Notes: a model not told the origin generated them from the letters alone. DNA of 64,000 nucleotides from Hyphomicrobiales bacterium (GCA_900469955.1 UBYX01000015.1:144414-208413), one strand, 5' to 3'; counted from the stretch's first letter, positions 1 to 8,902 are shown. A program made the numbers and translations.

Positions 1-1
1 G

Positions 2-559
2 CCGGAAGCAAAGGATCTGACGGTCGGGGTGATGGGTCTCGGTGTGCTCGGGCAGGACTCGGCAAGGAAGCTGAAGATCATGGGCTTCAACGTCATCGGC
101 TGGTCGCGCAGCAGGAAGGCGATCGATGGCATCGAGACGTTTGACGGTGCCGAACTGGACGCATTCCTCTCCAGGACGGACATGCTGGTCGGTCTTCTGC
201 CTCTGACGCCGGATACGCGCGGCATCTTCGATGCGGCGCTGTTTTCCAGGCTTCGGCAGGGTGGGGCGCTCGCAAGACCGGTCTTCATCAATGCCGGCCG
301 TGGCGGCAGCCAGGTCGAGGCGGACGTTGTCGCGGCACTTGAGAGCGGGGTTCTCGGCGGCGCGTCGCTCGATGTCTTCGAAAAAGAACCGCTGCCGACG
401 GACAGCCCCTTGTGGCGGATGGAGAACGTCATCGTCACGCCGCACGCCGCGTCGGCCTCAGATGTCCGGGCGCTGTTTCGCAACGCCCAGGCCCAGATCG
501 AACGTCATGAGAAGGGCGAGCCATTGCAAAACGTCGTGGATCGCCGCGCCGGCTACTGA
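2..559 (+). CDS. D-2-hydroxyacid dehydrogenase, glyoxylate/hydroxypyruvate reductase A type (5'-truncated)
   Basis: The reading frame is already open at base 2 and translates as PEAKDLTVGVMGLGVLG before any start codon, so the gene begins upstream of the window and only about the C-terminal 185 residues are seen. The piece holds the NAD(P)-binding fold, with a glycine-rich loop (GLGVLG) near the start, then LLPLTPDTRG, INAGRGG and the late histidine in VTPHAAS, all typical of D-isomer 2-hydroxyacid dehydrogenases. The lack of a longer C-terminal extension fits the GhrA branch, cytosolic enzymes that reduce glyoxylate and hydroxypyruvate with NADPH. The exact substrate is inferred from family resemblance. 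Confidence 0.85.
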   Translation, partial: PEAKDLTVGVMGLGVLGQDSARKLKIMGFNVIGWSRSRKAIDGIETFDGAELDAFLSRTDMLVGLLPLTPDTRGIFDAALFSRLRQGGALARPVFINAGRGGSQVEADVVAALESGVLGGASLDVFEKEPLPTDSPLWRMENVIVTPHAASASDVRALFRNAQAQIERHEKGEPLQNVVDRRAGY

Positions 560-636
560 TCGTCATCGGAACATTCCCTTTCCAAGGCCGTTTCTTGCGC
601 AAGAGCCGGGCATTCCGGCAGACAAGGAGCGAAATC

Positions 637-972
637 ATGAACACCCGTTTCGATCCCAAGGAGCCCGCAGACCGCCGCCCGAACCTTGCCGGTTCTTCCG
701 TGGAGGAACCGATGAGCGCGACGGAAGCCCGTCAGGGACGAAAAGGCTCGCCAGTCCTGATCGTGCTGGTGGCCGGCCTCGTCCTGGCGCTGTTCGCATG
801 GGGTGCTGCCGAATGGTGGGGCGAGGCGACGGATCCGCCGGCGGAACAGACGGCGACGCCACCTGCAGCCAGCACGACGCCGGAAAATCCGAATGCTGCG
901 CCCTCGGCCAATCCTGCCAATCCGCCGGCTCCGACGCCGCCTGCGGGCGCTCCTGCCAACAACAATCCATAA
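637..972 (+). CDS. Small single-pass membrane protein with proline/alanine-rich tail
   Basis: This 111-residue protein has an unrecognised function. The ATG at 637 is preceded by AAGGAGCG at good spacing; an upstream in-frame start at 595 has no such site. The N-terminal ~40 residues are polar, one hydrophobic segment (VLIVLVAGLVLALFAWGAA) follows, and the last ~55 residues are a low-complexity Pro/Ala/Thr/Asn stretch ending in NNNP. This looks like a bitopic inner-membrane protein with a disordered periplasmic tail. A strong 12-bp inverted repeat follows the stop codon. I recognise no domain. Confidence 0.7.
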   Translation: MNTRFDPKEPADRRPNLAGSSVEEPMSATEARQGRKGSPVLIVLVAGLVLALFAWGAAEWWGEATDPPAEQTATPPAASTTPENPNAAPSANPANPPAPTPPAGAPANNNP

Positions 973-989
973 GAGCCGCTATCGGCATC

Positions 990-1017
990 ATTCGGCCGCG
1001 ATCTGTCGCGGCCGAAT
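990..1017 (+). terminator. 12-bp perfect inverted repeat after the small membrane protein gene
   Basis: Arms 990-1001 and 1006-1017 pair perfectly around a TCTG loop. It lies 17 bases after the stop codon of the small membrane protein gene. The stem is GC-rich but no T-run follows, so it is either a weak intrinsic terminator or a transcript-end stabilising hairpin. Confidence 0.5.
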
Positions 1018-1105
1018 TGCGTTCTGGACTTCCTCCGCTTTTTTTTCGATAAAACTGCCGGAGGTTGATCAGCCGCTGCCTCCGGATGCATCTCACTCGG
1101 CGGAG

Positions 1106-1124
1106 CCGGTCCTTAGCGGACCGG
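1106..1124 (+). promoter_or_regulatory. Leader hairpin immediately upstream of pncB
   Basis: CCGGTCC (1106-1112) and GGACCGG (1118-1124) form a 7-bp perfect stem around TTAGC. It ends 13 bases before the pncB ATG, abutting the purine-rich ribosome-binding region. It could influence translation initiation or be an operator; no known NAD-related riboswitch is recognisable. Confidence 0.3.
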
Positions 1125-1137
1125 GGGCAGGCAGGGC

Positions 1138-2442
1138 ATGACCAAGACCGATATTGCGAGCAGGGTTTATAATCATACCTGGAAGCTCGACCCGATCATC
1201 CGAAGCCTGATCGATACGGACTTCTACAAGCTCCTGATGCTTCAGATGATCTGGAAACTCTACCCGGATGTCGACGCCACCTTTTCTCTCATCAACCGCA
1301 CGACCAGCGTCAAGCTTGCGGAAGAGATCGATGAGGGCATGCTTCGCGAGCAGCTCGATCACGCCCGCACCGTCGGCCTTTCGAAGAAAGAAATGATCTG
1401 GCTGGCCGGTAACACGTTCTACGGCAAAAAGCAGATCTTCGAGCCGGAATTCCTGAACTGGCTTTCCACCTACAAGCTGCCTGAATACGAGCTGTCCAAA
1501 CGCGATGGCCAGTTCGAGCTGAGCTTCCATGGCCGCTGGATGGAAACCACGCTCTGGGAAATCCCGGCACTCGCCATTATCAACGAGCTCCGGTCGCGTG
1601 CAGCCATGCGGCGCATGGGACCTTTTACCCTCGACGTTCTCTATGCCCGGGCAAAAGCCAAGATGTGGGAGAAGGTCGAGCGGTTGCGCACCCTGCCGGG
1701 GCTTCGCATCTCCGACTTCGGCACACGGCGGCGCCACAGCTTTCTCTGGCAGCGCTGGTGTGTCGAGGCGCTGAAGGAAGGGATTGGCGAGGCATTTACC
1801 GGCACCAGCAATGTGCTGCTCGCCATGGATTCCGATCTCGAAGCGGTCGGCACCAACGCCCATGAACTGCCGATGGTCGTGGCAGCCTTGGCCAACAGCG
1901 ACGAGGAACTGCGGGCCGCCCCTTACAAGGTCCTCAAGGACTGGAACCGGCTCTATCACGGCAACCTGTTGATTGTTCTGCCGGATGCTTTCGGCACAAC
2001 GGCATTCCTGCGCGATGCTCCGGAATGGGTGGCTGACTGGACCGGCTTTCGCCCGGACAGCGCGCCTCCCGTTGAGGGCGGAGAAAAAATCATCGAGTGG
2101 TGGCAGCGGATGGGCCGTGATCCCAAGAGCAAGCTGCTGATTTTCTCGGACGGGCTCGATGTTGATGCCATCATCGACACCTATCGACACTTCGAGGGCC
2201 GGGTCCGGATGAGCTTTGGCTGGGGAACGAACCTCACTAACGATTTTGCCGGTTGCGCGCCGCAAAATGTCGAAAGTCTGAAGCCCATCTCGCTCGTCTG
2301 CAAAGTCAGCGAGGCCAATGGGCGGCCTGCCGTCAAGCTTTCGGATAATCTGCGAAAGGCCACCGGCGACCCGGCAGAGGTCGAGCGTTATCTGAAGTTT
2401 TTCGGGCAGGAAGACCGCGTCGATCAGGCGGTATTCGTCTGA
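1138..2442 (+). CDS. pncB: Nicotinate phosphoribosyltransferase
   Basis: PncB joins nicotinate to PRPP, with ATP hydrolysis, to give nicotinate mononucleotide. This is the committed step of the Preiss-Handler NAD salvage route in the cytosol. The 434-residue length matches the bacterial family. Visible signatures are [14 protein letters not shown] at 23-36, the arginine-rich FGTRRRHSF at 194-202, and TNAHELP at 239-245, which carries the conserved histidine (H242) corresponding to the phosphorylated residue of the family. The ATG at 1138 has GGGGGCAGGCAGGG in front of it. The gene appears to be transcribed alone. Confidence 0.96.
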   Translation: MTKTDIASRVYNHTWKLDPIIRSLIDTDFYKLLMLQMIWKLYPDVDATFSLINRTTSVKLAEEIDEGMLREQLDHARTVGLSKKEMIWLAGNTFYGKKQIFEPEFLNWLSTYKLPEYELSKRDGQFELSFHGRWMETTLWEIPALAIINELRSRAAMRRMGPFTLDVLYARAKAKMWEKVERLRTLPGLRISDFGTRRRHSFLWQRWCVEALKEGIGEAFTGTSNVLLAMDSDLEAVGTNAHELPMVVAALANSDEELRAAPYKVLKDWNRLYHGNLLIVLPDAFGTTAFLRDAPEWVADWTGFRPDSAPPVEGGEKIIEWWQRMGRDPKSKLLIFSDGLDVDAIIDTYRHFEGRVRMSFGWGTNLTNDFAGCAPQNVESLKPISLVCKVSEANGRPAVKLSDNLRKATGDPAEVERYLKFFGQEDRVDQAVFV

Positions 2443-2445
2443 GGT

Positions 2446-2480
2446 AAAAAACAGGCCCTCCGGTTGTGTGGAGGGCCTGT
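2446..2480 (-). terminator. Terminator for the DUF1236 gene (convergent with pncB)
   Basis: An 11-bp perfect stem (2451-2461 with 2470-2480) encloses an 8-nt loop. Five A residues at 2446-2450 become a U-run on the minus-strand transcript, so it is best read as the intrinsic terminator of the minus-strand gene ending at 2500. It may also stop pncB transcription from the other side. Confidence 0.8.
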
Positions 2481-2499
2481 GTCATCGGCCTGGCTGGGG

Positions 2500-2898
2500 T
2501 TACTGGATGACCTGCACCACCGTATGGGACTGCGGATCGACGATAACGCGCTGGTTGTTCACTACCGCGTAACCGTATTTCGGATTGCTCGGAACCGGGG
2601 TCACGACCACCTTCTTCGGAAGGGGCTTGCCGACCACGATCTTTTCTTCCACCACGACGGATGTGCTCGGAGCGGGCTGTTCTTCCACATAGGTGATGAC
2701 CTCGCGCGGAGGCGGGTCGATTGCTGTGCCGGCCACGGCACCGACGACACCGCCGACTGCTGCGCCGACAGGTCCGCCGACGATCGCGCCGGTTACTGCA
2801 CCGCCGGCCGCACCGTTAACAGTGCCTTGTTGCGCGCTTGCCTGAGTAGCGAAGCAAGCGGCGAGAATGGCGCAGGAAGTCAGAATAATCTTTTTCAT
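2500..2898 (-). CDS. DUF1236 domain protein with glycine-zipper segment, exported
   Basis: This 132-residue protein begins with a signal peptide (MKKIILTSCAILAACF, cleavage probably at ASA-QQ). A Gly/Ala/Val-rich glycine-zipper-like segment follows at about residues 28-55, then a Pro/Val-rich linker. It ends in a module (YGYAVVNNQRVIVDP) that matches the DUF1236 family of rhizobial envelope proteins. The ATG at 2898 is chosen because AGGAGAACAACC precedes it; the frame runs further upstream without a better start. The location is probably periplasmic or outer membrane, and the molecular role is unknown. Confidence 0.8.
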   Translation of the reverse strand: MKKIILTSCAILAACFATQASAQQGTVNGAAGGAVTGAIVGGPVGAAVGGVVGAVAGTAIDPPPREVITYVEEQPAPSTSVVVEEKIVVGKPLPKKVVVTPVPSNPKYGYAVVNNQRVIVDPQSHTVVQVIQ

Positions 2899-3176
2899 GG
2901 TTGTTCTCCTTCGTTGAGCTTCCGAGCAGATAACCCTTAAACCTTCGGCCGGTTCCGACGCGGTTGTAACCTTTCGTAAGCGGATGAAAACTTGGGAGAG
3001 CGGCGGCGACACCCCGTGAGTGACTTTGGAGAGGAGTTTTTATCTTGGTTTGAGGGTTCGGCGCTTGTTAACGATGTCGGCTCGTGCCTGGCAAAAAAAC
3101 CATGCCGAAAACGCTCATCCTATTGCCAAGTAAGGATCGGATTCTATTTGTTTTCCTGAAGCCGGGAGGTTCTTGT

Positions 3177-3572
3177 ATGGAATACCGTTTCCTTATCGTC
3201 GAAGACAGCCTGCTGGTGGCGATGGATATCGAGGATGCCATTCACCGGAGCGGGCACGATGTGGTGGGCATAGCGCCGGACATGACGGTGGCACTGAATT
3301 ACACCCGGGATACGGATATCGCGTTCGTTGATGTCCGCCTTGCCGACGGCGAAACCGGCCCGGAGATTGCCAGAGCGCTTGCTGAGTATGGCATCGTGGT
3401 GATCATGATCACTGGCAATCCCGGCCTTGTTGCCGCGGGGGTTTCCGGTGTCCTCGGCGTCATGGCCAAGCCGCTGACGGATCAGGCCTCCATGGACCTG
3501 ATCCAGTTCGCCGTCGACCGCAAGAATGGTCGTCCCGGCACTCCGCCCGCAAGATTGCGGCTCTTCCACTAA
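3177..3572 (+). CDS. Single-domain response regulator (CheY-like receiver)
   Basis: This is a 131-residue stand-alone receiver domain with no output domain. It keeps the acidic pair E9-D10, the phospho-acceptor aspartate D52 (FVDVRL), the switch threonine T79 (MITGN) and the lysine K98 (MAKP). It should accept phosphate from a histidine kinase and act by protein contact. No kinase gene is adjacent, so the partner is unknown. The ATG at 3177 follows GGGAGG; in-frame starts further upstream would add an unstructured leader. Confidence 0.88.
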   Translation: MEYRFLIVEDSLLVAMDIEDAIHRSGHDVVGIAPDMTVALNYTRDTDIAFVDVRLADGETGPEIARALAEYGIVVIMITGNPGLVAAGVSGVLGVMAKPLTDQASMDLIQFAVDRKNGRPGTPPARLRLFH

Positions 3573-3666
3573 ACATTGCCGGGACCAGCAATAGCTGCCG
3601 AACCAGCGGATGACAGGCCGCGGCTTCCGCTGTATGGGAGGTGCCACGGCAGCAGCGGGTTTATCA

Positions 3667-4674
3667 ATGCGTTATTTCATTACCGGGACGGCAGGCTTCA
3701 TCGGGTTCCATCTGGCGCGGCGCCTGTTGGAACACGGGCACGAGGTCCTCGGCTTCGACGGGATGACGCCCTATTACAGCCTGCGGCTGAAGGAGGCCCG
3801 GCATGCAGGCCTCGCCCAGTTCCCCACCTTCCAGCCGGTGATCGGGATGCTCGAGGACGGGCCGCTGCTGGAGAAGGCGATCTCGGAATTCAAGCCCGAT
3901 GTCATGGTCCATCTCGCCGCACAGGCCGGTGTCCGCTACAGTCTCGAAAATCCCAAGGCCTATCTCGATTCGAACCTGGTAGGCTCCTGGAATATCCTGG
4001 AGTTCGCCCGCGCCCATGGCGTGGGCCATCTGATGCTGGCCTCCACCTCTTCCGTTTATGGCGCCAATCCGGACGTGCCCTTCCGCGAGACGGACAAGGC
4101 CGACGAGCCGCTGACCTTCTATGCCGCCACGAAGAAGAGCATGGAGCTGATGGCCCACAGCTATGCTCATCTCTACAAGCTTCCGATCACCGCTTTCCGC
4201 TTTTTTACCGTCTATGGTCCCTGGGGCCGTCCGGACATGGCGCTCTTTAAATTCGTCAAGGCGATGATCGAGGAGCGCGAGATCGAGATCTACGGCGAGG
4301 GCAAGATGAGCCGGGATTTCACCTATATCGACGATCTGGTGGATTCGATCATCGATCTCTCACACATCTATCCCGCTGAAGACAATCGCGTTGCAGATGT
4401 CGATACGTTGTCCCGCCAGGGCCCGTTCCGCGTGGTCAATATCGGCGGCGGGCAACCGGCCGGCCTCATGGATTTCGTCGAAACCATCGAACGGATCATG
4501 GAAAAGCCGGCCAGGCGCAAGATGCTGCCGATGCAGAAGGGTGACGTGCCTCGGACCTATGCAAGCCCCGATCTTCTCGTTGCCCTGACCGGCCGCAAGC
4601 CCGAAACGGGGCTGGATGAGGGCGTCAGGGCTTTCGTCGAGTGGTATCTCGATCACCGCACCGAGATCGATTGA
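3667..4674 (+). CDS. NAD-dependent epimerase, UDP-glucuronate 4-epimerase type
   Basis: This 335-residue extended short-chain dehydrogenase/reductase probably interconverts UDP-glucuronate and UDP-galacturonate for surface polysaccharide, as LpsL-type enzymes do in rhizobia. The NAD-binding motif TGTAGFIG lies at 6-13, the SSVYG strand at about 128-132, and the catalytic YxxxK is Y152-K156 (YAATK). [15 protein letters not shown] signature typical of UDP-glucuronate epimerases is present. The start is set where family similarity begins; it has no clear ribosome-binding site, and an ATG at 3634 is an alternative. It converges on the mannose nucleotide genes, which suggests a shared exopolysaccharide or LPS role. 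Confidence 0.88.
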   Translation: MRYFITGTAGFIGFHLARRLLEHGHEVLGFDGMTPYYSLRLKEARHAGLAQFPTFQPVIGMLEDGPLLEKAISEFKPDVMVHLAAQAGVRYSLENPKAYLDSNLVGSWNILEFARAHGVGHLMLASTSSVYGANPDVPFRETDKADEPLTFYAATKKSMELMAHSYAHLYKLPITAFRFFTVYGPWGRPDMALFKFVKAMIEEREIEIYGEGKMSRDFTYIDDLVDSIIDLSHIYPAEDNRVADVDTLSRQGPFRVVNIGGGQPAGLMDFVETIERIMEKPARRKMLPMQKGDVPRTYASPDLLVALTGRKPETGLDEGVRAFVEWYLDHRTEID

Positions 4675-4688
4675 TCTTCAGGGAGCGG

Positions 4689-4707
4689 ACGCCGCCAATG
4701 GCGGCGT
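4689..4707. terminator. Hairpin between convergent epimerase and manC
   Basis: ACGCCGCC (4689-4696) and GGCGGCGT (4700-4707) form a perfect 8-bp stem in the 38-bp gap between two convergent genes. No T-run follows on either strand, so it is a weak or factor-assisted terminator at best. Confidence 0.4.
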
Positions 4708-4712
4708 TGCCC

Positions 4713-6140
4713 TCATCCTCTTCCGAATTCGTCGGTTATGCGGATGATGTCGTCTTCGCCGAGGTAGGATCCGGTCTGCACTTCGATCATTTCGAGCATG
4801 ATCTTGCCGGGGTTGGCCAGGCGATGGACTTCGCCCTGGGGGATATAGACGGATTCGTTTTCGCGCACGATCTTGATCTCGTCGCCGATCGTCACCTCCG
4901 CCGTGCCCTTGACGCAGATCCAGTGTTCGGAGCGGTGATGGTGCTTTTGCAGCGACAGTTTCTTGCCGGGGGTGACGAACAGCCGTTTGACCTGGAAGCG
5001 GTCGCCGTTGAGGACCGAGGTATAGCCGCCCCAGGGACGGTAGGATGTGGGATGGGTTTCGGTGAGCACAGCGGTCGCCTTTGCGGCGGCGAGCTGCTTG
5101 ACGAGCTTGCCGACATCCTGGCTGTCCTCCAGCCGGCCGACATAGACGGCGTCCTCGCTGGCGATGACGGCCACACCGTCCAATCCCTGCACGGCCAGAT
5201 GGCTGGTGCGCGACATGACGAGCGAGTTCCTGGTGTTGACGAGCGTCGCATGGCCGGAGGCGACGTTGCCGGCCGCGTCGCGAGCCCCGAGCTTCCAGAC
5301 CGCATCCCAGCTTCCGAGGTCCGACCAGGTGAACGAGGAGGGCACGACCGCCGCGTTCGAGGTTTTTTCCATGATCGCATAATCGACCGAGATGTCCGGG
5401 CTGGCCGCAAAGGTTTCCGCATCCAGCCGGATGAAGTCGAGATCGTTCGTGGCCTTTGCGAGCGCGGCCCGGGCGGCCTTTTCGACCTCCGGTGCAAACG
5501 CCGCCAGTTCCTTCAGCACCTGGCCCGCCGCAAACATGAAGATTCCCGAATTCCAGGCAAATCCGCCGGCCGAAAGCATCGCTTCGGCCTCGGGCAGCGC
5601 CGGCTTTTCGACAAAGCGCTTCACCGCATGCGCACCAGCCTTCAGCTTTTCGCCGATCTCGATATAACCGTAGCCGGTCGCCGGTTCGGTCGGCGTGATG
5701 CCGAAGGTCACCAGCTTGCCGGAGGACGCCGTCTCGCGGGCGATGCGGATGGCGTCGAAATAGCCGGCATCGGCGACGATCTCGTGGTCGGAGGCGAGCA
5801 CCTGCAGAATGGCCTCCTCGCCGAAACGCCTGGCGACGAAGGCGGCCGCGGCGGCGACTGCCGGGGCGGTGTTGCGGGCGACGGGCTCGAGCAGGATCCC
5901 GGAAAGTTTGACGCCGAGTTCGCGCGCCTGTTCGGCCACCAGGAAGCGGAAATCCTCGTTGGTGATCACCACCGGCGCTTCGTAGAGCGCCGGGTCCGAG
6001 ACGCGCGAGAGCGTCGCCTGGAACAGCGTCCGGTCGCCGATAAACTGGATGAACTGTTTGGGCGCGCTGGCTCGCGACAGCGGCCAAAGCCGCGTGCCCT
6101 TGCCGCCGGCCATGATCACGGGAATGATTTTGGTGCTCAA
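4713..6140 (-). CDS. manC: Mannose-1-phosphate guanylyltransferase / mannose-6-phosphate isomerase
   Basis: This bifunctional 475-residue enzyme makes GDP-mannose from mannose-1-phosphate and GTP; its C-terminal cupin isomerises fructose-6-phosphate and mannose-6-phosphate. The nucleotidyltransferase signature MAGGKGTRLWPLSR sits at 10-23, followed by PKQF. FVEKP and WNSGIFMF are further along. The C-terminal YRPWGGY and KHHHRSEHW metal-binding cupin complete the type II PMI architecture. The start is a TTG at 6140 preceded by GGAGAAACTGAA; no ATG gives a sensible N-terminus. It lies 32 bp downstream of manB on the same strand, so the two form an operon supplying GDP-mannose for polysaccharide or glycan synthesis. 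Confidence 0.93.
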   Translation of the reverse strand: MSTKIIPVIMAGGKGTRLWPLSRASAPKQFIQFIGDRTLFQATLSRVSDPALYEAPVVITNEDFRFLVAEQARELGVKLSGILLEPVARNTAPAVAAAAAFVARRFGEEAILQVLASDHEIVADAGYFDAIRIARETASSGKLVTFGITPTEPATGYGYIEIGEKLKAGAHAVKRFVEKPALPEAEAMLSAGGFAWNSGIFMFAAGQVLKELAAFAPEVEKAARAALAKATNDLDFIRLDAETFAASPDISVDYAIMEKTSNAAVVPSSFTWSDLGSWDAVWKLGARDAAGNVASGHATLVNTRNSLVMSRTSHLAVQGLDGVAVIASEDAVYVGRLEDSQDVGKLVKQLAAAKATAVLTETHPTSYRPWGGYTSVLNGDRFQVKRLFVTPGKKLSLQKHHHRSEHWICVKGTAEVTIGDEIKIVRENESVYIPQGEVHRLANPGKIMLEMIEVQTGSYLGEDDIIRITDEFGRG

Positions 6141-6172
6141 TTCAGTTTCTCCAATAGCTTCGTCGCCGGCGC

Positions 6173-7597
6173 TCAAGGCCGGTTCCTGATTGCCCAGTCG
6201 CGGATCAGCCGGAGCCCCTCTCCAAGCAGAGCCTTGGCCTCGTCTTCCGTGCGGGCCTCCACATAACAACGCATCTCCGGCGCATTGCCAGAAGGCCGCA
6301 GATGCACGATGCGGCCGTCGGCAAGCGTGACGCGCAATCCGTCAATGTCGCTTGTGGCCGCCACCGAAGAGATCGGCGCCAGGAAAGTGGCCAGATTGTC
6401 ATCCGAGGCGCGGAGATGCGCCATCAGCGCGGCACTGGTTTCGACCGCAAAGTTTTCCAGCCGGTCGGCCGCCGCAAACGGCAGATGGAAGGAGGCGGCG
6501 ATCTCGGACAATGGCTGCTTCCTCTCCGCGGCAAGCGAAAGAGCGGCCAGCACCGGCAGGAAACTGTCGCGGGTTGGCAGCGGATCGAGCCTGCCGCCGG
6601 CAACGGTAAACGGTGACGCGGTCAACAGCCCGCCATTGGCTTCGAAGCCCATGACCCTGTCCCGCCCGGCTTTCAGCGCCTCCAGCATCCCGGCGATCAC
6701 AAAAGGTGAGCCGACCCTGGTGCGGACGGTTTCGAAATCGCCGGCCGTATCGATGCCGGAATTGGAGGTCACCGGCGTCACCACGACATCGGCCTTGAGG
6801 AACTGCGCCGTGATCAGGCCGATAAGGTCGCCGCGCAACGGCTCGCCCGTCTCGTCGGCGACGAGCGGCCGGTCGCCGTCGCCGTCGGCAGAAACGATCG
6901 CATCGAGCCCATGCTCCTGCGCCCAGCCCTTCAGAAGCCCGATCGTCTCGGCCGAGACGGCTTCGGTGTCGACGGGCAGGAACTCCTCGGAACGGCCAAG
7001 CGGCACGACCTTGGCGCCGAAGCCACGAAGAACCTCGACCATCAGGTCGCGGGCAACGGTGGAATGCTGATAGACGCCGAGCTTCAGGCCGGCCAGCGCA
7101 TCGGCGGGCAGGACGTTTCTGCTGCGGGTCAGAAACAGCGCCTCTGCCTCTTTCGAACGGTCCGGCGCCTCACCCGGCGCAAAATCCACGTCGCGGTCGT
7201 TGAGCTCGGCGGCGATGGCCGCGATCCGCTGCTCGTCGGCTTTATCGATCTCGCCGTCCGGACGGTAGAACTTGATGCCGTTGCGGTCGGCCGGAATATG
7301 CGACCCGGTCACCATCAGCGAGCCGGCGCCGAGCTCCAGCCCGTAAAGCGCAAGCGCTGGCGTCGGCAACGCGCCGCAATCAACGGGCGACAGGCCGGCA
7401 CGCTCAAGCGCGCCGATGCAGGTGGCGGCAATGTCGGGGCTCGAGGCGCGGAAATCCCGCCCCACCAGCACCAGCCCGCCGGCCTTCGCTGCCCCCGTTT
7501 CCAGAAGATGCCGCGCAAAAGCCTGGGCATAAACCGACGACGCCGGACCCGCCAGATCCTCAACAAGCCCGCGAAGACCACTCGTTCCAAATTTCAT
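6173..7597 (-). CDS. manB: Phosphomannomutase
   Basis: This 474-residue alpha-D-phosphohexomutase probably converts mannose-6-phosphate to mannose-1-phosphate. It shows TSGLRG at 5-10, the active-site phosphoserine loop VTGSHIP with S99, the metal-binding loop DGDGD at 238-242, the sugar-specificity loop around EANGG, and the phosphate-binding RPSGNAPE near the C-terminus. The family can also use glucose phosphates; the mannomutase role is inferred from manC directly downstream. The ATG at 7597 is preferred over an adjacent in-frame TTG at 7600. Confidence 0.92.
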   Translation of the reverse strand: MKFGTSGLRGLVEDLAGPASSVYAQAFARHLLETGAAKAGGLVLVGRDFRASSPDIAATCIGALERAGLSPVDCGALPTPALALYGLELGAGSLMVTGSHIPADRNGIKFYRPDGEIDKADEQRIAAIAAELNDRDVDFAPGEAPDRSKEAEALFLTRSRNVLPADALAGLKLGVYQHSTVARDLMVEVLRGFGAKVVPLGRSEEFLPVDTEAVSAETIGLLKGWAQEHGLDAIVSADGDGDRPLVADETGEPLRGDLIGLITAQFLKADVVVTPVTSNSGIDTAGDFETVRTRVGSPFVIAGMLEALKAGRDRVMGFEANGGLLTASPFTVAGGRLDPLPTRDSFLPVLAALSLAAERKQPLSEIAASFHLPFAAADRLENFAVETSAALMAHLRASDDNLATFLAPISSVAATSDIDGLRVTLADGRIVHLRPSGNAPEMRCYVEARTEDEAKALLGEGLRLIRDWAIRNRP

Positions 7598-7636
7598 CAA
7601 GTACCTATAAAGAAATCCAGCCGCTCAATGTCCTAG

Positions 7637-7657
7637 TTTATTTTGCCTGAAAATAAA
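7637..7657. promoter_or_regulatory. AT-rich perfect palindrome upstream of manB
   Basis: TTTATTTT (7637-7644) and AAAATAAA (7650-7657) are exact reverse complements around GCCTG, 40-60 bp upstream of the manB start. It stands out in GC-rich surroundings and is placed where an operator or promoter element of the manB-manC transcript would be. The binding protein is unknown. Confidence 0.4.
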
Positions 7658-7879
7658 GAGGTAACTGTCGAGTAAGTTAATCTGCCGGCGCCGCAACGAG
7701 ACGTTCAGACCCTGCAGATTTCGAGAGTGGTTCTTTCCACGTCGGATGCCATCATATTTCCGGTTGCGCTTGGCCGGATAGCCGCAAGGGTGCTATCCTT
7801 CTGGTTCGATCTGGTCTGTCTGATAGCCGGCTCCGCGGGATTTGGCCGGCTGCTTCCGCTTCCCAGGGAGGAGATCCTA

Positions 7880-8209
7880 ATGGGATCACGTGTTTGGACG
7901 TCTGCCGCGTTTGTCGCTTCGCTTGCCGGTCTGGTGCTTCTCATGAGCTTCGGTGAGCGGATCGACGAAGGTAGCTGTTCGGGAACCCTGGCCTTCGAGA
8001 AATCGAGACAGCTGCTGGAAGAACGACCGGAGGTGCTCGATATCGCGCCGGGAAACTTCCGTTGGGTGGGCGACTGCCGATTCGCCATGCAGGGCTACGC
8101 CGATGTCGCGACTGCAGGCGCACCGAGCCGCAGGAATTTCGAGCTTCTGGTCGCCTTGGATCCGGGAAGCCATCGCTGGCGGCAGGTTAGTCTCTCCATG
8201 GCGGACTAG
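7880..8209 (+). CDS. Small membrane-anchored or exported hypothetical protein
   Basis: This 109-residue protein starts at the ATG at 7880, which has a strong GGGAGGAGATCCTA site; an upstream in-frame start at 7727 lacks one. The N-terminus (MGSRVWTSAAFVASLAGLVL) is a signal anchor or signal peptide. The remainder is a soluble domain with two cysteines (GSCSG, GDCRF) that could form a disulphide. I recognise no family. It is not coupled to neighbours. Confidence 0.6.
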   Translation: MGSRVWTSAAFVASLAGLVLLMSFGERIDEGSCSGTLAFEKSRQLLEERPEVLDIAPGNFRWVGDCRFAMQGYADVATAGAPSRRNFELLVALDPGSHRWRQVSLSMAD

Positions 8210-8265
8210 ACGCCGGGATCGCAGGCGGGTGGAGGAACCCGGGACGAAAATGCGATTTTGGAGAA

Positions 8266-8355
8266 TGGCGGACAGAGAGGGATTCGAACCCTCGATACGC
8301 TTTCACGTATACACGCGTTCCAGGCGTGCGCCTTCAACCACTCGGCCACCTGTCC
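8266..8355 (-). tRNA. tRNA-Ser (anticodon GGA)
   Basis: The minus strand reads as a complete class II tRNA of 90 nt. It begins GGACAGGTGGCCGAGTGG, has an anticodon arm CACGC-CTGGAAC-GCGTG giving anticodon GGA, a long variable arm (TATACG/CGTATC region), the T-arm GGGTTCGAATCCC and an encoded 3' CCA. It reads UCC and UCU serine codons. No integrase or duplicated tRNA end is visible beside it. Confidence 0.97.
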
Positions 8356-8575
8356 TTGAATAAGGGCTGCGTGCAAATCGGAGGCAACACAGCGGTCGGG
8401 CGCGATATATACCGATCAATTCCGAAGGATCAACCGGAATCTGAACGATTTTTGACAGCAGGGCGCAAAACCTTGGTGGTCGCGTTGCCAACCTTGGAGC
8501 TCAGAGCTATCTCTTTCCACAAGAGAGCGTCGCCGCCCGGTTCGTCGGCGGTCCACAACGAATGGCTACTGGAAA

Positions 8576-8902
8576 ATGCGAATCCTTCGTTTCGTCTTCC
8601 ATGCGGTGAGTGCTCTTGCGCTCCTTGCTGCAATCATCGCCGGCACACTGGATTCGATTCAGTCCGTCTCAGCGTCTTCCGTTGTGCTGACGAGCCTCGG
8701 CAACGCATGGCTCAATCTCGATCCGGAAAGCCTGGCGCTGAGCGAAATTTATGCGGAAACCTACATTAGCCCTGACCTTTGGCGGCCCTTCGTAGCGCCG
8801 GTTCTGGCTCAGCCGGCTTTCGCGGTCTTCCTGGCCCTGGCGCTTCTATTCTGGGTCGCTGGATACGAGAAACCGCGTTTCGCGGGGCGGTTTTCCGCCT
8901 GA
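8576..8902 (+). CDS. Two-helix membrane protein of unknown function
   Basis: This 108-residue protein has an N-terminal hydrophobic helix (VSALALLAAIIAG) and a second one near the C-terminus (AFAVFLALALLFWVAGY). About 50 residues lie between them and are probably periplasmic. The start ATG at 8576 has only a weak GGAA upstream. Codon usage fits the neighbours. I do not recognise the family and the adjacent genes do not suggest a role. Confidence 0.6.
   Translation: MRILRFVFHAVSALALLAAIIAGTLDSIQSVSASSVVLTSLGNAWLNLDPESLALSEIYAETYISPDLWRPFVAPVLAQPAFAVFLALALLFWVAGYEKPRFAGRFSA

Noticed and set aside
4641..6266. A 541-codon plus-strand open frame opposite manC.
   Set aside because: manC on the other strand has complete catalytic motifs. 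This frame shows no recognisable domain and no start signal.
8210..8575. tRNA-Ser(GGA) as an integration site for a mobile element.
   Set aside because: No integrase, no duplicated tRNA 3' end and no compositional shift is seen on either side; the flanks look like ordinary chromosome.
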